Below are positions 1 to 6,073 of a stretch of DNA of 7,487 nt, one piece after another; position 1 is the first letter of the stretch, and each line of letters begins with the position of its first letter. The notes beneath the pieces were generated by a model that worked only from the letters and a program-made list of their open reading frames with translations, did not search any database and was not told the DNA's origin. Source of the DNA: Acholeplasmataceae bacterium (lineage in GTDB: Bacteria > Bacillota_I > Bacilli_A > Acholeplasmatales > Acholeplasmataceae); the NCBI GenBank assembly GCA_030656435.1, contig JAUSOA010000294.1, forward strand, positions 1-7,487, in the 5' to 3' direction. The translations under genes and the position numbers were made by a program.

Positions 1-7
1 CAAAAAA

Positions 8-466
8 ATGTCAAACAAACACAACAACAATCAAACAATAAACAAATCCGTAGAGAAAAGTAATTTGTTAGATTTGAGTTTTATAGATACTGCAGAGAAA
101 TATTCTGTAGAGTTCTTTAACGTTGAAAATACTGTATCGTCAGTTTTTGTTAAAGAATTGAGAAATAAATTGAATATGTCACAAGTTTTTTTTGCTAAAG
201 TGCTTGGTGTTTCTAACAAAACAATTGAAAAATGGGAACAGGGAAAGAACCCTATTACTGGTACAGCAGCTAGATTGTTGCTTTCTATAAGCATGAATCC
301 AGAATTAATAAAAAACTTCTATCGTGAAACTTGGGTTACATCAACTAATGAAAATACAGTTGTTAGAAATGTTTATTCTACCAATAATCTTAGTTTTTTT
401 GTTGCAGAAGGTAATCTTAATGAAAGTAATCCAGAAGAAGTAAAAAAAGAAGATCAAAAGCAATGA
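8..466 (+). CDS. XRE/HigA-type helix-turn-helix antitoxin-like regulator with C-terminal tail
   Basis: Probable DNA-binding antitoxin of a type II toxin-antitoxin-chaperone module. Residues about 44-105 form a Cro/C1-type HTH of the HigA/NadS kind: VKELRNKLNMSQ, then the recognition helix region GVSNKTIEKWEQG (67-79), then the RLLLSISMNPELI helix that usually ends this family. The first 20 residues are Asn/Lys rich. A tail of about 47 residues (106-152) follows the HTH; it has a small aromatic/hydrophobic cluster (Y123, L128-A133) and a charged Glu/Lys end, which resembles the chaperone-addiction region of SecB-dependent antitoxins. No Cys pairs, so no MqsA-type zinc domain is visible. The ATG at 8 lies too close to the window edge to show a ribosome site, and the frame stays open to base 2, so the true start may be upstream. 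A SecB-like gene follows after 30 bases. HTH assignment is firm; the antitoxin role is inferred. Confidence 0.8.
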   Translation: MSNKHNNNQTINKSVEKSNLLDLSFIDTAEKYSVEFFNVENTVSSVFVKELRNKLNMSQVFFAKVLGVSNKTIEKWEQGKNPITGTAARLLLSISMNPELIKNFYRETWVTSTNENTVVRNVYSTNNLSFFVAEGNLNESNPEEVKKEDQKQ

Positions 467-484
467 AACTCATTGCAGGAACAT

Positions 485-490
485 AGGTGA
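485..490 (+). promoter_or_regulatory. Ribosome binding site of the SecB-like gene
   Basis: AGGTGA sits 6 bases before the ATG at 497. It matters because the upstream HTH gene and the SecB-like gene are in the same reading frame, separated by TGA at 464 and by the TGA inside this site (488-490). The site shows that translation restarts here rather than reading through into a fusion. Confidence 0.7.
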
Positions 491-496
491 TTAAAA

Positions 497-901
497 ATGA
501 TTCCAGTATATGATTTTATTTCATTTAATGTTAAAAGTTTTGTATTTCATAGAGATAATAATGGTAGTCCCGAGTCTTTTTCTGTAAAAATATCGAATCA
601 TGACTTTGATCCGATAAAGCAAACATATACGCTGAATATTGATTTCGATATTTCTTTTGCAAAAAATCCAACTTCTAAACTTAACATTATCGCATATTTC
701 AAGATAAATGATTTAGATTGGATGTCTTCAATACATGAAAACCAACTTGATTCAACGCTTTTTGCCTCAGTTTTTCCGTTCATTAGAAATTATGTCATTC
801 AATTAACTAACGACAGTAGAGGAGTTATCACTATACCTATTATCGATCTTAGATTTAGTGATTTGAACAAAGGTATAACGTTCAATTCTACAAGACATTA
901 A
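497..901 (+). CDS. SecB-fold chaperone-like protein (putative TAC chaperone)
   Basis: Small cytosolic protein of 134 residues that reads as a SecB-superfamily member. The early strand ISFNVKSFVF (8-17) matches the position of the first SecB strand, and YTLNIDFDISF (44-54) and KLNIIAYFKI (61-70) alternate like the central SecB sheet. The C-terminal block 89-120 (FASVFPFIRNYVIQL, then the I-P-I-I-D-L segment) corresponds to the SecB helix LFPYARE...V followed by the P-x-N-F strand. No signal peptide or membrane segment. Canonical SecB proteins run about 150 residues; the acidic C-terminal SecA-binding tail is absent. SecB-like proteins beside an HTH antitoxin are known as the chaperone of TAC modules (Mycobacterium tuberculosis HigB1-HigA1-Rv1957), where they protect the antitoxin. 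DUF1149, another SecB-fold family of Gram-positives, is an alternative. A terminator follows directly. Fold call is fairly sure; the client is inferred from position. Confidence 0.7.
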   Translation: MIPVYDFISFNVKSFVFHRDNNGSPESFSVKISNHDFDPIKQTYTLNIDFDISFAKNPTSKLNIIAYFKINDLDWMSSIHENQLDSTLFASVFPFIRNYVIQLTNDSRGVITIPIIDLRFSDLNKGITFNSTRH

Positions 902-913
902 CAATTTAGCCCA

Positions 914-946
914 CAAATAGAGTATGATTTATGTACTCTTTTTTTG
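914..946 (+). terminator. Intrinsic terminator after the HTH/SecB-like pair
   Basis: AGAGTA (919-924) pairs perfectly with TACTCT (934-939) around a 9-base loop and is followed by a run of six T (940-945). The flanking ACAAA (913-917) can pair with the TTTGT end of the T run, so the element may also work on the opposite strand. It begins about a dozen bases after the chaperone stop codon and closes that transcription unit. Confidence 0.75.
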
Positions 947-959
947 TAGAATAAGGCTT

Positions 960-975
960 ACAAATGACTATTTGT
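960..975. repeat. Perfect inverted repeat upstream of the methyltransferase promoter
   Basis: ACAAAT (960-965), spacer GACT, ATTTGT (970-975). It lies just upstream of where the -35 region of the extended -10 promoter would be and has no T run, so it is more likely an operator-like site than a terminator. Function not known. Confidence 0.35.
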
Positions 976-998
976 CAATACGATAGTGATGCGATTCG

Positions 999-1007
999 TG
1001 ATAGAAT
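999..1007 (+). promoter_or_regulatory. Extended -10 promoter for the rRNA methyltransferase unit
   Basis: TGATAGAAT gives a TG dinucleotide one base before the -10 hexamer TAGAAT (1002-1007). No good -35 is seen at 17 bases (TACGAT at 979-984), which is tolerated by extended -10 promoters. Transcription would start near 1014, leaving a leader of roughly 15 bases before the ATG at 1030. Confidence 0.5.
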
Positions 1008-1015
1008 AGTATCAT

Positions 1016-1023
1016 AAGAGGTG
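1016..1023 (+). promoter_or_regulatory. Ribosome binding site that decides the methyltransferase start
   Basis: AAGAGGTG lies 6 bases before ATG 1030. The in-frame GTG at 1021 is inside this site and has no spacing for a ribosome, so the ATG at 1030 is preferred as the start. Confidence 0.7.
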
Positions 1024-1029
1024 TTAACA

Positions 1030-2391
1030 ATGAATGAGCATATCAAAATAGATGATTTACTGAATATTTCAATCAAACGCATGGGAATCAACGGGGAAGG
1101 CATAGGCTATTTCAACAAGCTTGCTATTTTTGTTGATCAAGCGCTCCCAGATGAAGAACTCACCGTTCGAGTGACTGAAGTATTTGATAATAGAGCAATC
1201 GCTAAAATAGAAAGTATCAATAAAGAGAATCCTGACAGAAGAATTCCTTTTTGTCCTGTCTATGAGGAATGTGGGGGTTGTCAAACCCAGCATTACGACT
1301 ATAAAAAGACATTAGAAGAAAAACGTCATATCATTTTAAAGGCATTTGAACGCTATGCAGGTCAAAAGATTGATGAAAATATCGTAAAGAAAACCATTGG
1401 TGCCGATAACCCTATGAATTACCGAAATAAAGCGAGCCTTCCTGTTCAAAGAATTAAAGGTAAGACAAGAATTGGAATGTATGCAAGAAATTCCAACCGG
1501 TTTGTTTTTATTAAGGATTGTCCTGTTCAAAATCTGTTGATTAATCAAATACTAGCAACAACTGCCTTACTCATGGATGAATTCCAAATGGATGCATTTG
1601 ATCCAAGAACTAGACGTGGCTATGTTAGAAGTTTAGTTGTTAGAGTCTCTGAGAATTTAAAGCAAGCTCAAGTTTCTTTTATCATGCTTAAAAAATCAAC
1701 CCGTATTGAAGAATTGGTAACAAAGCTTGTTGAAAAGGAACCAAATGTTGTTTCCGTTTTTGAAGTCATGAATCCTGATATGAAAAAGCCTGGCTACTTT
1801 ACAGGTGATATGAGATTACTCTATGGTAAGGAAACGATTGAAGAAAAATTAAACAACCAAAGCTTTTTGTTAAAGCCTGAAGCATTCTTTCAGTTAAATA
1901 CAGCTCAAGCAGATAAATTCTACAAAGAAATGAAAAGACTTGCAGCACTTAAGCCTCATGAAACAGCAATTGATGCCTATGCAGGAATCGCTCCAGTAGC
2001 CCATTATATATATAAGGATGCTAAGCATGTCTACGCGATTGAAATGGATGAATCTGCATGTGATAGTGCAAGATTATCACTTGCAAAAAATAATATAACT
2101 AATGTTTCTGTACTTCAAAGTGATTTCAAAAGAGCATTATCTGGATTGAAGGAAAAGAAGATTGATGTCATGTTTTTTGATCCACCAAGAGTTGGTTTAG
2201 GTGACGAGACCATTGATCTTGTCTTAAAGGTAATGCCACAACGCATTATCTATGGCTCATGCAACCCATCCACTTTAGCTAAGGACTTAAATGTTTTACT
2301 GAGATCCTACCGTTTAATTGAAACCGTTCCAATTGATATGTTTCCATATACATCACTTGTCGAATCTGTTTCTTTACTCACTCTGAAATAA
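1030..2391 (+). CDS. 23S rRNA (uracil-C5)-methyltransferase, RlmD/RlmCD (TrmA) family
   Basis: Transfers a methyl group from S-adenosylmethionine to C5 of uridine in large-subunit rRNA; Gram-positive RlmCD members modify U747 and U1939. The protein is 453 residues, normal for the family. Residues 1-60 form a TRAM RNA-binding domain. Cys75, Cys81, Cys84 and Cys164 fit the C-x5-C-x2-C...C [4Fe-4S] pattern. A central RNA-binding region precedes the FQLN block (287-290). The Rossmann domain holds DAYAG (315-319), FDPPRVG (383-389) and GSCNPSTL with nucleophile Cys411; Glu445 in the LVES segment is the likely general base. Two points are odd: the SAM motif reads AGIAP where the family usually has CGxGT/N, and the residue two before Glu445 is Leu where His is usual. 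First gene of a three-gene unit; 19 bases separate it from the next. Family is certain; the exact target base is not. A specific symbol (rlmD or rlmCD) cannot be chosen from sequence alone. Confidence 0.93.
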   Translation: MNEHIKIDDLLNISIKRMGINGEGIGYFNKLAIFVDQALPDEELTVRVTEVFDNRAIAKIESINKENPDRRIPFCPVYEECGGCQTQHYDYKKTLEEKRHIILKAFERYAGQKIDENIVKKTIGADNPMNYRNKASLPVQRIKGKTRIGMYARNSNRFVFIKDCPVQNLLINQILATTALLMDEFQMDAFDPRTRRGYVRSLVVRVSENLKQAQVSFIMLKKSTRIEELVTKLVEKEPNVVSVFEVMNPDMKKPGYFTGDMRLLYGKETIEEKLNNQSFLLKPEAFFQLNTAQADKFYKEMKRLAALKPHETAIDAYAGIAPVAHYIYKDAKHVYAIEMDESACDSARLSLAKNNITNVSVLQSDFKRALSGLKEKKIDVMFFDPPRVGLGDETIDLVLKVMPQRIIYGSCNPSTLAKDLNVLLRSYRLIETVPIDMFPYTSLVESVSLLTLK

Positions 2392-2410
2392 TATAAGAAA
2401 AGAGAACTTT

Positions 2411-2941
2411 ATGAATGAAATAAGAAACGACAATCAAAAAGAATATAAAATAACAAGGCTTTTAATCATCATCCCGATTTTGCTGATGATTTTATTGACG
2501 TATCTTTTAATCTCCATCATGGTGAATCATGAGTCATCCTTTGACTTAATTCGAATTATTTTATCTGGTTATTTGATCTTACTGTTATTTATCAATTATT
2601 TGATGAATTTAGCAAATTCTAGATACTATGCAATAAAAATTACCGATAAAATTATACATCTTGAGCGCGGTGAAAAGGCTTATGAAATACCAATAGGTGA
2701 TATCAAAAGATTAATATATACAAGTCAACTCGATTTATCTGGAATTACCCATTACTTAATTATTATCACTAAAGGTTTCAAAAAGAATATTTTTCTATCG
2801 AACTATGGCTCCAAAAAAACAGATATTAGCGCTTTACTCACCAATCCATCTTTTGAAGGCATTAAGGTCAATAGATTTGCTAATAAATTGATTGGTTCAA
2901 TGATAATCTTCTTGAACTACATTTTCTTTATATCCATTTAA
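2411..2941 (+). CDS. Small membrane protein with possible PH-like cytoplasmic domain
   Basis: I do not recognise a named family. The 176-residue protein has a charged N-terminus (1-14), two strong hydrophobic helices (about 15-38 and 45-67) joined by a short polar turn, a soluble region (about 68-156), and a third hydrophobic stretch at the very end (158-176). The soluble part alternates short beta-like runs, for example YYAIKITDKIIHLERG (72-87), AYEIPIGDIKRLIY (90-103) and HYLIIIT (114-120). That pattern resembles the bacterial PH-like domains found after paired membrane helices in YcxB/YdbT-type proteins. That reading is an inference, not a domain match. AAAAGAGAA lies a few bases before ATG 2411. 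It sits 19 bases after the methyltransferase and 25 before the kinase, so co-transcription is likely. Role unknown. Confidence 0.75.
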   Translation: MNEIRNDNQKEYKITRLLIIIPILLMILLTYLLISIMVNHESSFDLIRIILSGYLILLLFINYLMNLANSRYYAIKITDKIIHLERGEKAYEIPIGDIKRLIYTSQLDLSGITHYLIIITKGFKKNIFLSNYGSKKTDISALLTNPSFEGIKVNRFANKLIGSMIIFLNYIFFISI

Positions 2942-2956
2942 AAGCTTATATTTTCT

Positions 2957-2962
2957 AGGAGG
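2957..2962 (+). promoter_or_regulatory. Consensus ribosome binding site of the APH-fold kinase
   Basis: A full AGGAGG, preceded by T, stands 4 bases before ATG 2967. It is the best match to the anti-Shine-Dalgarno in the window and fixes this start. Confidence 0.7.
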
Positions 2963-2966
2963 CATC

Positions 2967-3866
2967 ATGTTTGAAGATATCCCAAGTTTTAAGAATTGGC
3001 TAAAAATTGAGAAAATCAATCGTGGATATTCAAGTGAACAAAAGTTTTATATTGAAACCCATGATCATCAAAGATTAATACTTAGAATTTCTGATATTGC
3101 TAACTATGAACAAAAGAAAAAGGAATTTGAAGTTATTCAAAAGTTTTTTGGACTCGGTTTTCTCATGTCAAAGCCAATTGAAATCGGAATATGCAACAAT
3201 TCCCAGCATGTTTATCTCTTACTTTCATGGATCGATGGGAATGACCTAGAAATCGAACTACCAAAGTTGAGTCAAGAGATGCAGTATACGCTTGGAAGAA
3301 AAGCAGGAGAGATACTAAAAAAGATTCACAGCTTAGAAGTTTCAGCGAGTGATATTCCACAAACTACAAAAATACAAAAGAAAATAAGACAGATAGAGCT
3401 TTATGAAAACTCAAGTTTAAGAATTTCTGGTGATGAAATCGCCCTTGACTTTGTTAAGAAAAATATCTTCTCGATTTGGAGTAAACCACCAGTTTACCTG
3501 CATGGTGATTTCCACCCGGGAAACTTAATATTAACCGAAAATAAAGAAATTGGTGTCATCGATTTTAATCGTTATGAAATAGGAGATCCCTACGAAGAGT
3601 TCAATAAGCTTGAAAGCTTTGGAACTGAGGTAAGCATTCCTTACTGCATTGGGCAAATTGATTCATATTTTAATAATCAGGTTCCTAATGACTTTTGGGA
3701 AATACTCGCTATCTATGTCGCACATACCTCCCTTTATTCAATAAAATGGGCTGAAAGCTATGGACTTGAAGAAATTCGTACAATGACTTCCATTTGTAGA
3801 AAGTCATTTGCTCATTATAATGACTTTAAATCGATAATTCCTTCCTGGTATCCACAAAAAAATTAA
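2967..3866 (+). CDS. Aminoglycoside phosphotransferase (APH)-fold small-molecule kinase
   Basis: Cytosolic kinase of the APH/choline-kinase fold, 299 residues, complete. The N-lobe has the nucleotide loop region NRGYSSEQKFYIE (18-30) and the strand LILRIS (37-42), where the ATP-contacting position is Arg40 rather than the textbook Lys; Arg is common in the phosphotransferase group with this LRIS pattern. The C-lobe has the Brenner motif LHGDFHPGNL (178-187) with catalytic Asp181 and metal-binding Asn186, then VIDFN (197-201) with Asp199 as the DFG-like Asp, then GDPYEE. All core catalytic residues are present. Members phosphorylate aminoglycosides, macrolides, homoserine, sugars or other small alcohols; the substrate cannot be read from the sequence, so calling it a resistance gene would be unsafe. 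It is the last gene of its unit and is followed by a hairpin 20 bases on. Confidence 0.88.
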   Translation: MFEDIPSFKNWLKIEKINRGYSSEQKFYIETHDHQRLILRISDIANYEQKKKEFEVIQKFFGLGFLMSKPIEIGICNNSQHVYLLLSWIDGNDLEIELPKLSQEMQYTLGRKAGEILKKIHSLEVSASDIPQTTKIQKKIRQIELYENSSLRISGDEIALDFVKKNIFSIWSKPPVYLHGDFHPGNLILTENKEIGVIDFNRYEIGDPYEEFNKLESFGTEVSIPYCIGQIDSYFNNQVPNDFWEILAIYVAHTSLYSIKWAESYGLEEIRTMTSICRKSFAHYNDFKSIIPSWYPQKN

Positions 3867-3885
3867 TATCAAATGATGATTGTAA

Positions 3886-3924
3886 GGCAGCCAGTTCACA
3901 AAATGAAATTGGTTGCTGTTTATT
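3886..3924 (+). terminator. Probable intrinsic terminator of the methyltransferase-kinase unit
   Basis: GGCAGCCAGTT (3886-3896) pairs over all 11 positions with AATTGGTTGCT (3907-3917), with three G-T wobbles, around a 10-base loop. The tail GTTTATT is only a weak T tract. Position 20 bases after the kinase stop supports termination. Confidence 0.6.
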
Positions 3925-3941
3925 AAATATAAAGAAGTTGC

Positions 3942-3970
3942 TAGTCAACAAAATGAAACACCACTATAAT
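3942..3970 (+). promoter_or_regulatory. Candidate sigma-A promoter far upstream of the MBL hydrolase
   Basis: A perfect TATAAT (3965-3970) has TAGTCA (3942-3947; four of six matches to TTGACA) at a 17-base spacing. If used, it would give a leader of about 250 bases ahead of the gene at 4225. In such AT-rich DNA the match may be chance. Confidence 0.35.
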
Positions 3971-4109
3971 TCATATAAAAAAAATTAGAAAAAAGTGAAT
4001 GTTTCATCTTTCTTTTATGATAAATTTAAAATATATAGACTGAACTGAACTATCATCAAATCATTTAAAATCGAACATCACCAAATTAAATCAAATTTTT
4101 AGGAAAAAA

Positions 4110-4138
4110 AGAACACTGTTTCGTTATTGATTTATACT
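4110..4138 (+). promoter_or_regulatory. Candidate proximal promoter of the MBL hydrolase
   Basis: TATACT (4133-4138) is a good -10; the hexamer at 17 bases spacing is AGAACA (4110-4115), only three matches to consensus. A short inverted repeat GACT-AGA-AGTC (4140-4150) overlaps the expected start of transcription and could be an operator. Weak evidence. Confidence 0.3.
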
Positions 4139-4224
4139 AGACTAGAAGTCAAGAAATTAAAAATGCTTTAACCTGATGACGTGATCAATAAAATAGAAAA
4201 TCATATAGATAGGAGAAATCTACA

Positions 4225-4914
4225 ATGCAAATGAAAAGAATTCCTCTAGAAATTACACGATATTCGAATTCATCATGGTTTAGAATTAAATCGAAGAACT
4301 ACATCATCCATATCGACCCAGGCTTTGGTGGAACCCTTGAGAGTCTTGGATTACCTGAATCACTATTTAGGGATAAAGCTGACTTAATCTTAATCACACA
4401 CCCTCATAAGGATCATGTAAGAGTTGAGGCTATCGAAAAGTTATGGAGGGAAAGCACTGTCATCATCGCATCCGAAAATGCTTTGGATGCATCCCTTTTC
4501 CCTCATAAAGTCATTCATGAAAATGAAGATATCGAATTCTTTGATATCAAAATCCACACAATTCCTGCCTATAATACTGAGGGCGGTCATTCATTTAAGA
4601 AATTTCACACACGAGGTCTAGGTGTAGGCTACATAATCGATATTGAAGACACCCGTTTCTATCATTCAGGGGATACTGACTTAATTCCTGAAATGTCTGA
4701 ACTCAAAGGTATTGATATATGCTTTCTACCCTGTGGTGGCACCTATGTGATGGATATCGAAGAAGCGAGTAATGCAGCACTCCTAATTCAACCCAAATAT
4801 GTATTTCCAATGCATCAGGCTGATTTAGATATGCTACATTTAAAATACCGACTGAGAGATGAAAAAGATATTCAGGTTATGATTCTGGCTGTTGGAGAAT
4901 CTGCAAAAATATAG
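4225..4914 (+). CDS. Metallo-beta-lactamase-fold hydrolase, UlaG/UPF0173-like
   Basis: Cytosolic metal-dependent hydrolase of 229 residues, the usual size for compact UlaG/YtkL-like MBL proteins. The N-terminal strand YIIHIDPG (26-33) leads to the metal motif THPHKDH, with His59, His61, Asp63 and His64. His122 is a candidate for the next ligand; YHSGDTD supplies Asp150, and PMHQAD near the end supplies His197. All ligands expected for a two-metal site are therefore present. The GVGYIID segment (133-139) before the HSGDT motif is typical of this group, which includes lactonases and phosphodiesterases; these are not true beta-lactamases. Substrate unknown. AGGAGA (4211-4216) lies 8 bases before the ATG at 4225, better spaced for this start than for Met3. 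First gene of the last unit; no strong terminator separates it from the nucleotidyltransferase 103 bases later. Confidence 0.87.
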   Translation: MQMKRIPLEITRYSNSSWFRIKSKNYIIHIDPGFGGTLESLGLPESLFRDKADLILITHPHKDHVRVEAIEKLWRESTVIIASENALDASLFPHKVIHENEDIEFFDIKIHTIPAYNTEGGHSFKKFHTRGLGVGYIIDIEDTRFYHSGDTDLIPEMSELKGIDICFLPCGGTYVMDIEEASNAALLIQPKYVFPMHQADLDMLHLKYRLRDEKDIQVMILAVGESAKI

Positions 4915-4973
4915 TTTAAGTTTAATATTCATCAAAACACTTATAAAGCTTAAAAAATTAAACGTTGGAATTC

Positions 4974-4990
4974 GTCATGACAAACATGAC
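4974..4990. repeat. Perfect inverted repeat before the nucleotidyltransferase
   Basis: GTCATG (4974-4979), loop ACAAA, CATGAC (4985-4990). There is no T run after it, so it is not a standard terminator. It lies 27 bases before the start of the nucleotidyltransferase and could be an operator, an mRNA processing hairpin, or chance. Confidence 0.4.
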
Positions 4991-5017
4991 TCAAATAAGA
5001 GAATAGGAAAAAGAAAA

Positions 5018-6061
5018 ATGAACACGATGAAGGCAGCAGAGTTACTGATTCAAAAGATTGAAAAGGATTACAAGGATGACATCGCGATGGTAGTAATGTA
5101 TGGATCAAGACTTTATGAGGATACTCATGAAAAATCAGATATTGATCTATTCTTTATCCCAAAGACAAAGCGTGGAGAACAACTAGGACTTGTTTTCATC
5201 ATTGATGGTATTGGATTTGACTTTTGGCCAATTTCATGGGAAAGATTAGAGGGCATCGCTAACTTTGATGAACGCCTACCTGCAATTATTGCTGAAGGGA
5301 AAATTCTCTATTGCGCCTCGAATGAAGATTTAGCAAGATATTCAATACTTAAGGATAAAATATTAACCAATGACGATGAAGATTTCTTTTATCAAAAAGC
5401 GAAAAGTAAGTTCAAGCAAATTTATGAACCCTACTACAAAATGAATCAAGATAATGAATATATCGCGCTTGTTCGTCTACAAGGCATTCGAATTATTTAT
5501 ATATTAGCAGAAGTAATTGCTTTACTCAACAAGACCTATATTAAAAGAGGTAGAGGCTTTTTAAAGAAAGAATTACTAAGCTTTGAATTCTTTCCAATTG
5601 ATTTTGATTTGCATTTTGACTTGTTTTTCACATCGAGTAGTGAAAATGAACTTGTCGAAGCAGTCAAAACAATGGTTTTTCAAGTCGAATCGATGATAAC
5701 TGACATGGATTATATGTCAAAGCCAAAACATATCAAGGATACGTTTAAAGGCTTCTATGAAGAAATCATCAATCACTACAATAAGATTGAAAGAGCATGT
5801 GAAATTGGTGATACTGTAACAGCACTTTGTGCAGCTGCTGAGCTTAATATTGAGCTTGAAGGCGTATTTGAAGGTACTGAAGAGACGATTGATATCTTGC
5901 CTGGTATTCTTCCTGCATATAGTTCAGATAGCATAACCTTGTTTTGTAAACGTGCAAAAATGAATCATAATGTCTTATTGAATGTATTGGATAAATATGA
6001 AGTTGAAGTTACACATTTCGCAGATTTTGAGGCGTTAGAGGATTACCTAGACTTGTTATAA
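5018..6061 (+). CDS. Nucleotidyltransferase-domain protein with helical C-terminal half
   Basis: Predicted nucleotide-transferring enzyme of the DNA polymerase-beta/ANT fold, 347 residues. The signature is MYGSRLYEDTHEKSDIDLFF: Gly29-Ser30, then the metal carboxylates Asp41 and Asp43, with Asp68 in GFDFWPIS as the likely third carboxylate. The remaining two thirds look largely alpha-helical, with basic KRGRGFLKKE around residues 194-203, and match no domain I can name. The fold is shared by kanamycin/lincosamide nucleotidyltransferases and by enzymes with quite different targets, so the substrate is open. AGGA at 5005-5008 lies 9 bases before ATG 5018; the frame is open back to 4892 inside the MBL gene, but the conserved domain starts only after 5018 and no better site is seen upstream. 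It shares tight spacing with the three following genes. Confidence 0.85.
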   Translation: MNTMKAAELLIQKIEKDYKDDIAMVVMYGSRLYEDTHEKSDIDLFFIPKTKRGEQLGLVFIIDGIGFDFWPISWERLEGIANFDERLPAIIAEGKILYCASNEDLARYSILKDKILTNDDEDFFYQKAKSKFKQIYEPYYKMNQDNEYIALVRLQGIRIIYILAEVIALLNKTYIKRGRGFLKKELLSFEFFPIDFDLHFDLFFTSSSENELVEAVKTMVFQVESMITDMDYMSKPKHIKDTFKGFYEEIINHYNKIERACEIGDTVTALCAAAELNIELEGVFEGTEETIDILPGILPAYSSDSITLFCKRAKMNHNVLLNVLDKYEVEVTHFADFEALEDYLDLL

Positions 6062-6066
6062 GGATG
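6061..6066 (+). promoter_or_regulatory. Ribosome binding site supporting a TTG start
   Basis: AGGATG (6061-6066) overlaps the last base of the nucleotidyltransferase stop codon and stands 7 bases before TTG 6074. No ATG is available near it in the acetyltransferase frame, so TTG is the chosen start. Confidence 0.65.
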
Positions 6067-6073
6067 TGTTATT

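Larger units (their letters stand above)
3867..4224. other. AT-rich gene-free intergenic region
   Basis: No open frame with a ribosome site is present here on either strand as far as I can see; the longest forward starts give peptides of fewer than 20 residues. The region holds the terminator of the kinase unit, two candidate promoters, and a short repeated motif (CAAAATGAAA at 3899-3908 and 3949-3958). An imperfect palindrome TGATGACGTGATCA (4174-4187, one mismatched pair) lies about 37 bases before the next gene. No tRNA or recognised riboswitch fold was seen. Confidence 0.6.

Noticed and set aside
31..294. Minus-strand open frame of 87 codons
   Set aside because: It is antisense to the clear HTH gene, has no recognisable domain and no ribosome site; similar minus-strand frames at 598-783, 1069-1293, 1336-1548 and 3163-3360 are also shadows.
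464..490. Mycoplasma-type code with TGA as Trp
   Set aside because: TGA ends the HTH, GNAT and Imm-5-like genes at the expected lengths, each followed at once by a ribosome site for the next gene, and Trp is encoded by TGG throughout.
1021..1029. GTG 1021 as the methyltransferase start
   Set aside because: It is part of the AAGAGGTG ribosome site; ATG 1030 is correctly spaced.
2967..3866. Calling the APH-fold gene an aminoglycoside resistance gene
   Set aside because: Only fold-level motifs are visible; the family includes many kinases of metabolites, and the substrate cannot be read.
3995..4065. Short peptide starts in the gap (GTG 3995, ATG near 4000)
   Set aside because: They give fewer than 20 residues, have no ribosome site and no recognisable features.
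4424..4621. Plus-strand open frame of 65 codons inside the MBL gene
   Set aside because: It lies in another frame of a gene whose metal ligands are all conserved.
4892..5017. Upstream extension of the nucleotidyltransferase frame to 4892
   Set aside because: It overlaps the end of the MBL gene, lacks a ribosome site, and the added residues are not part of the conserved domain; ATG 5018 has AGGA before it.
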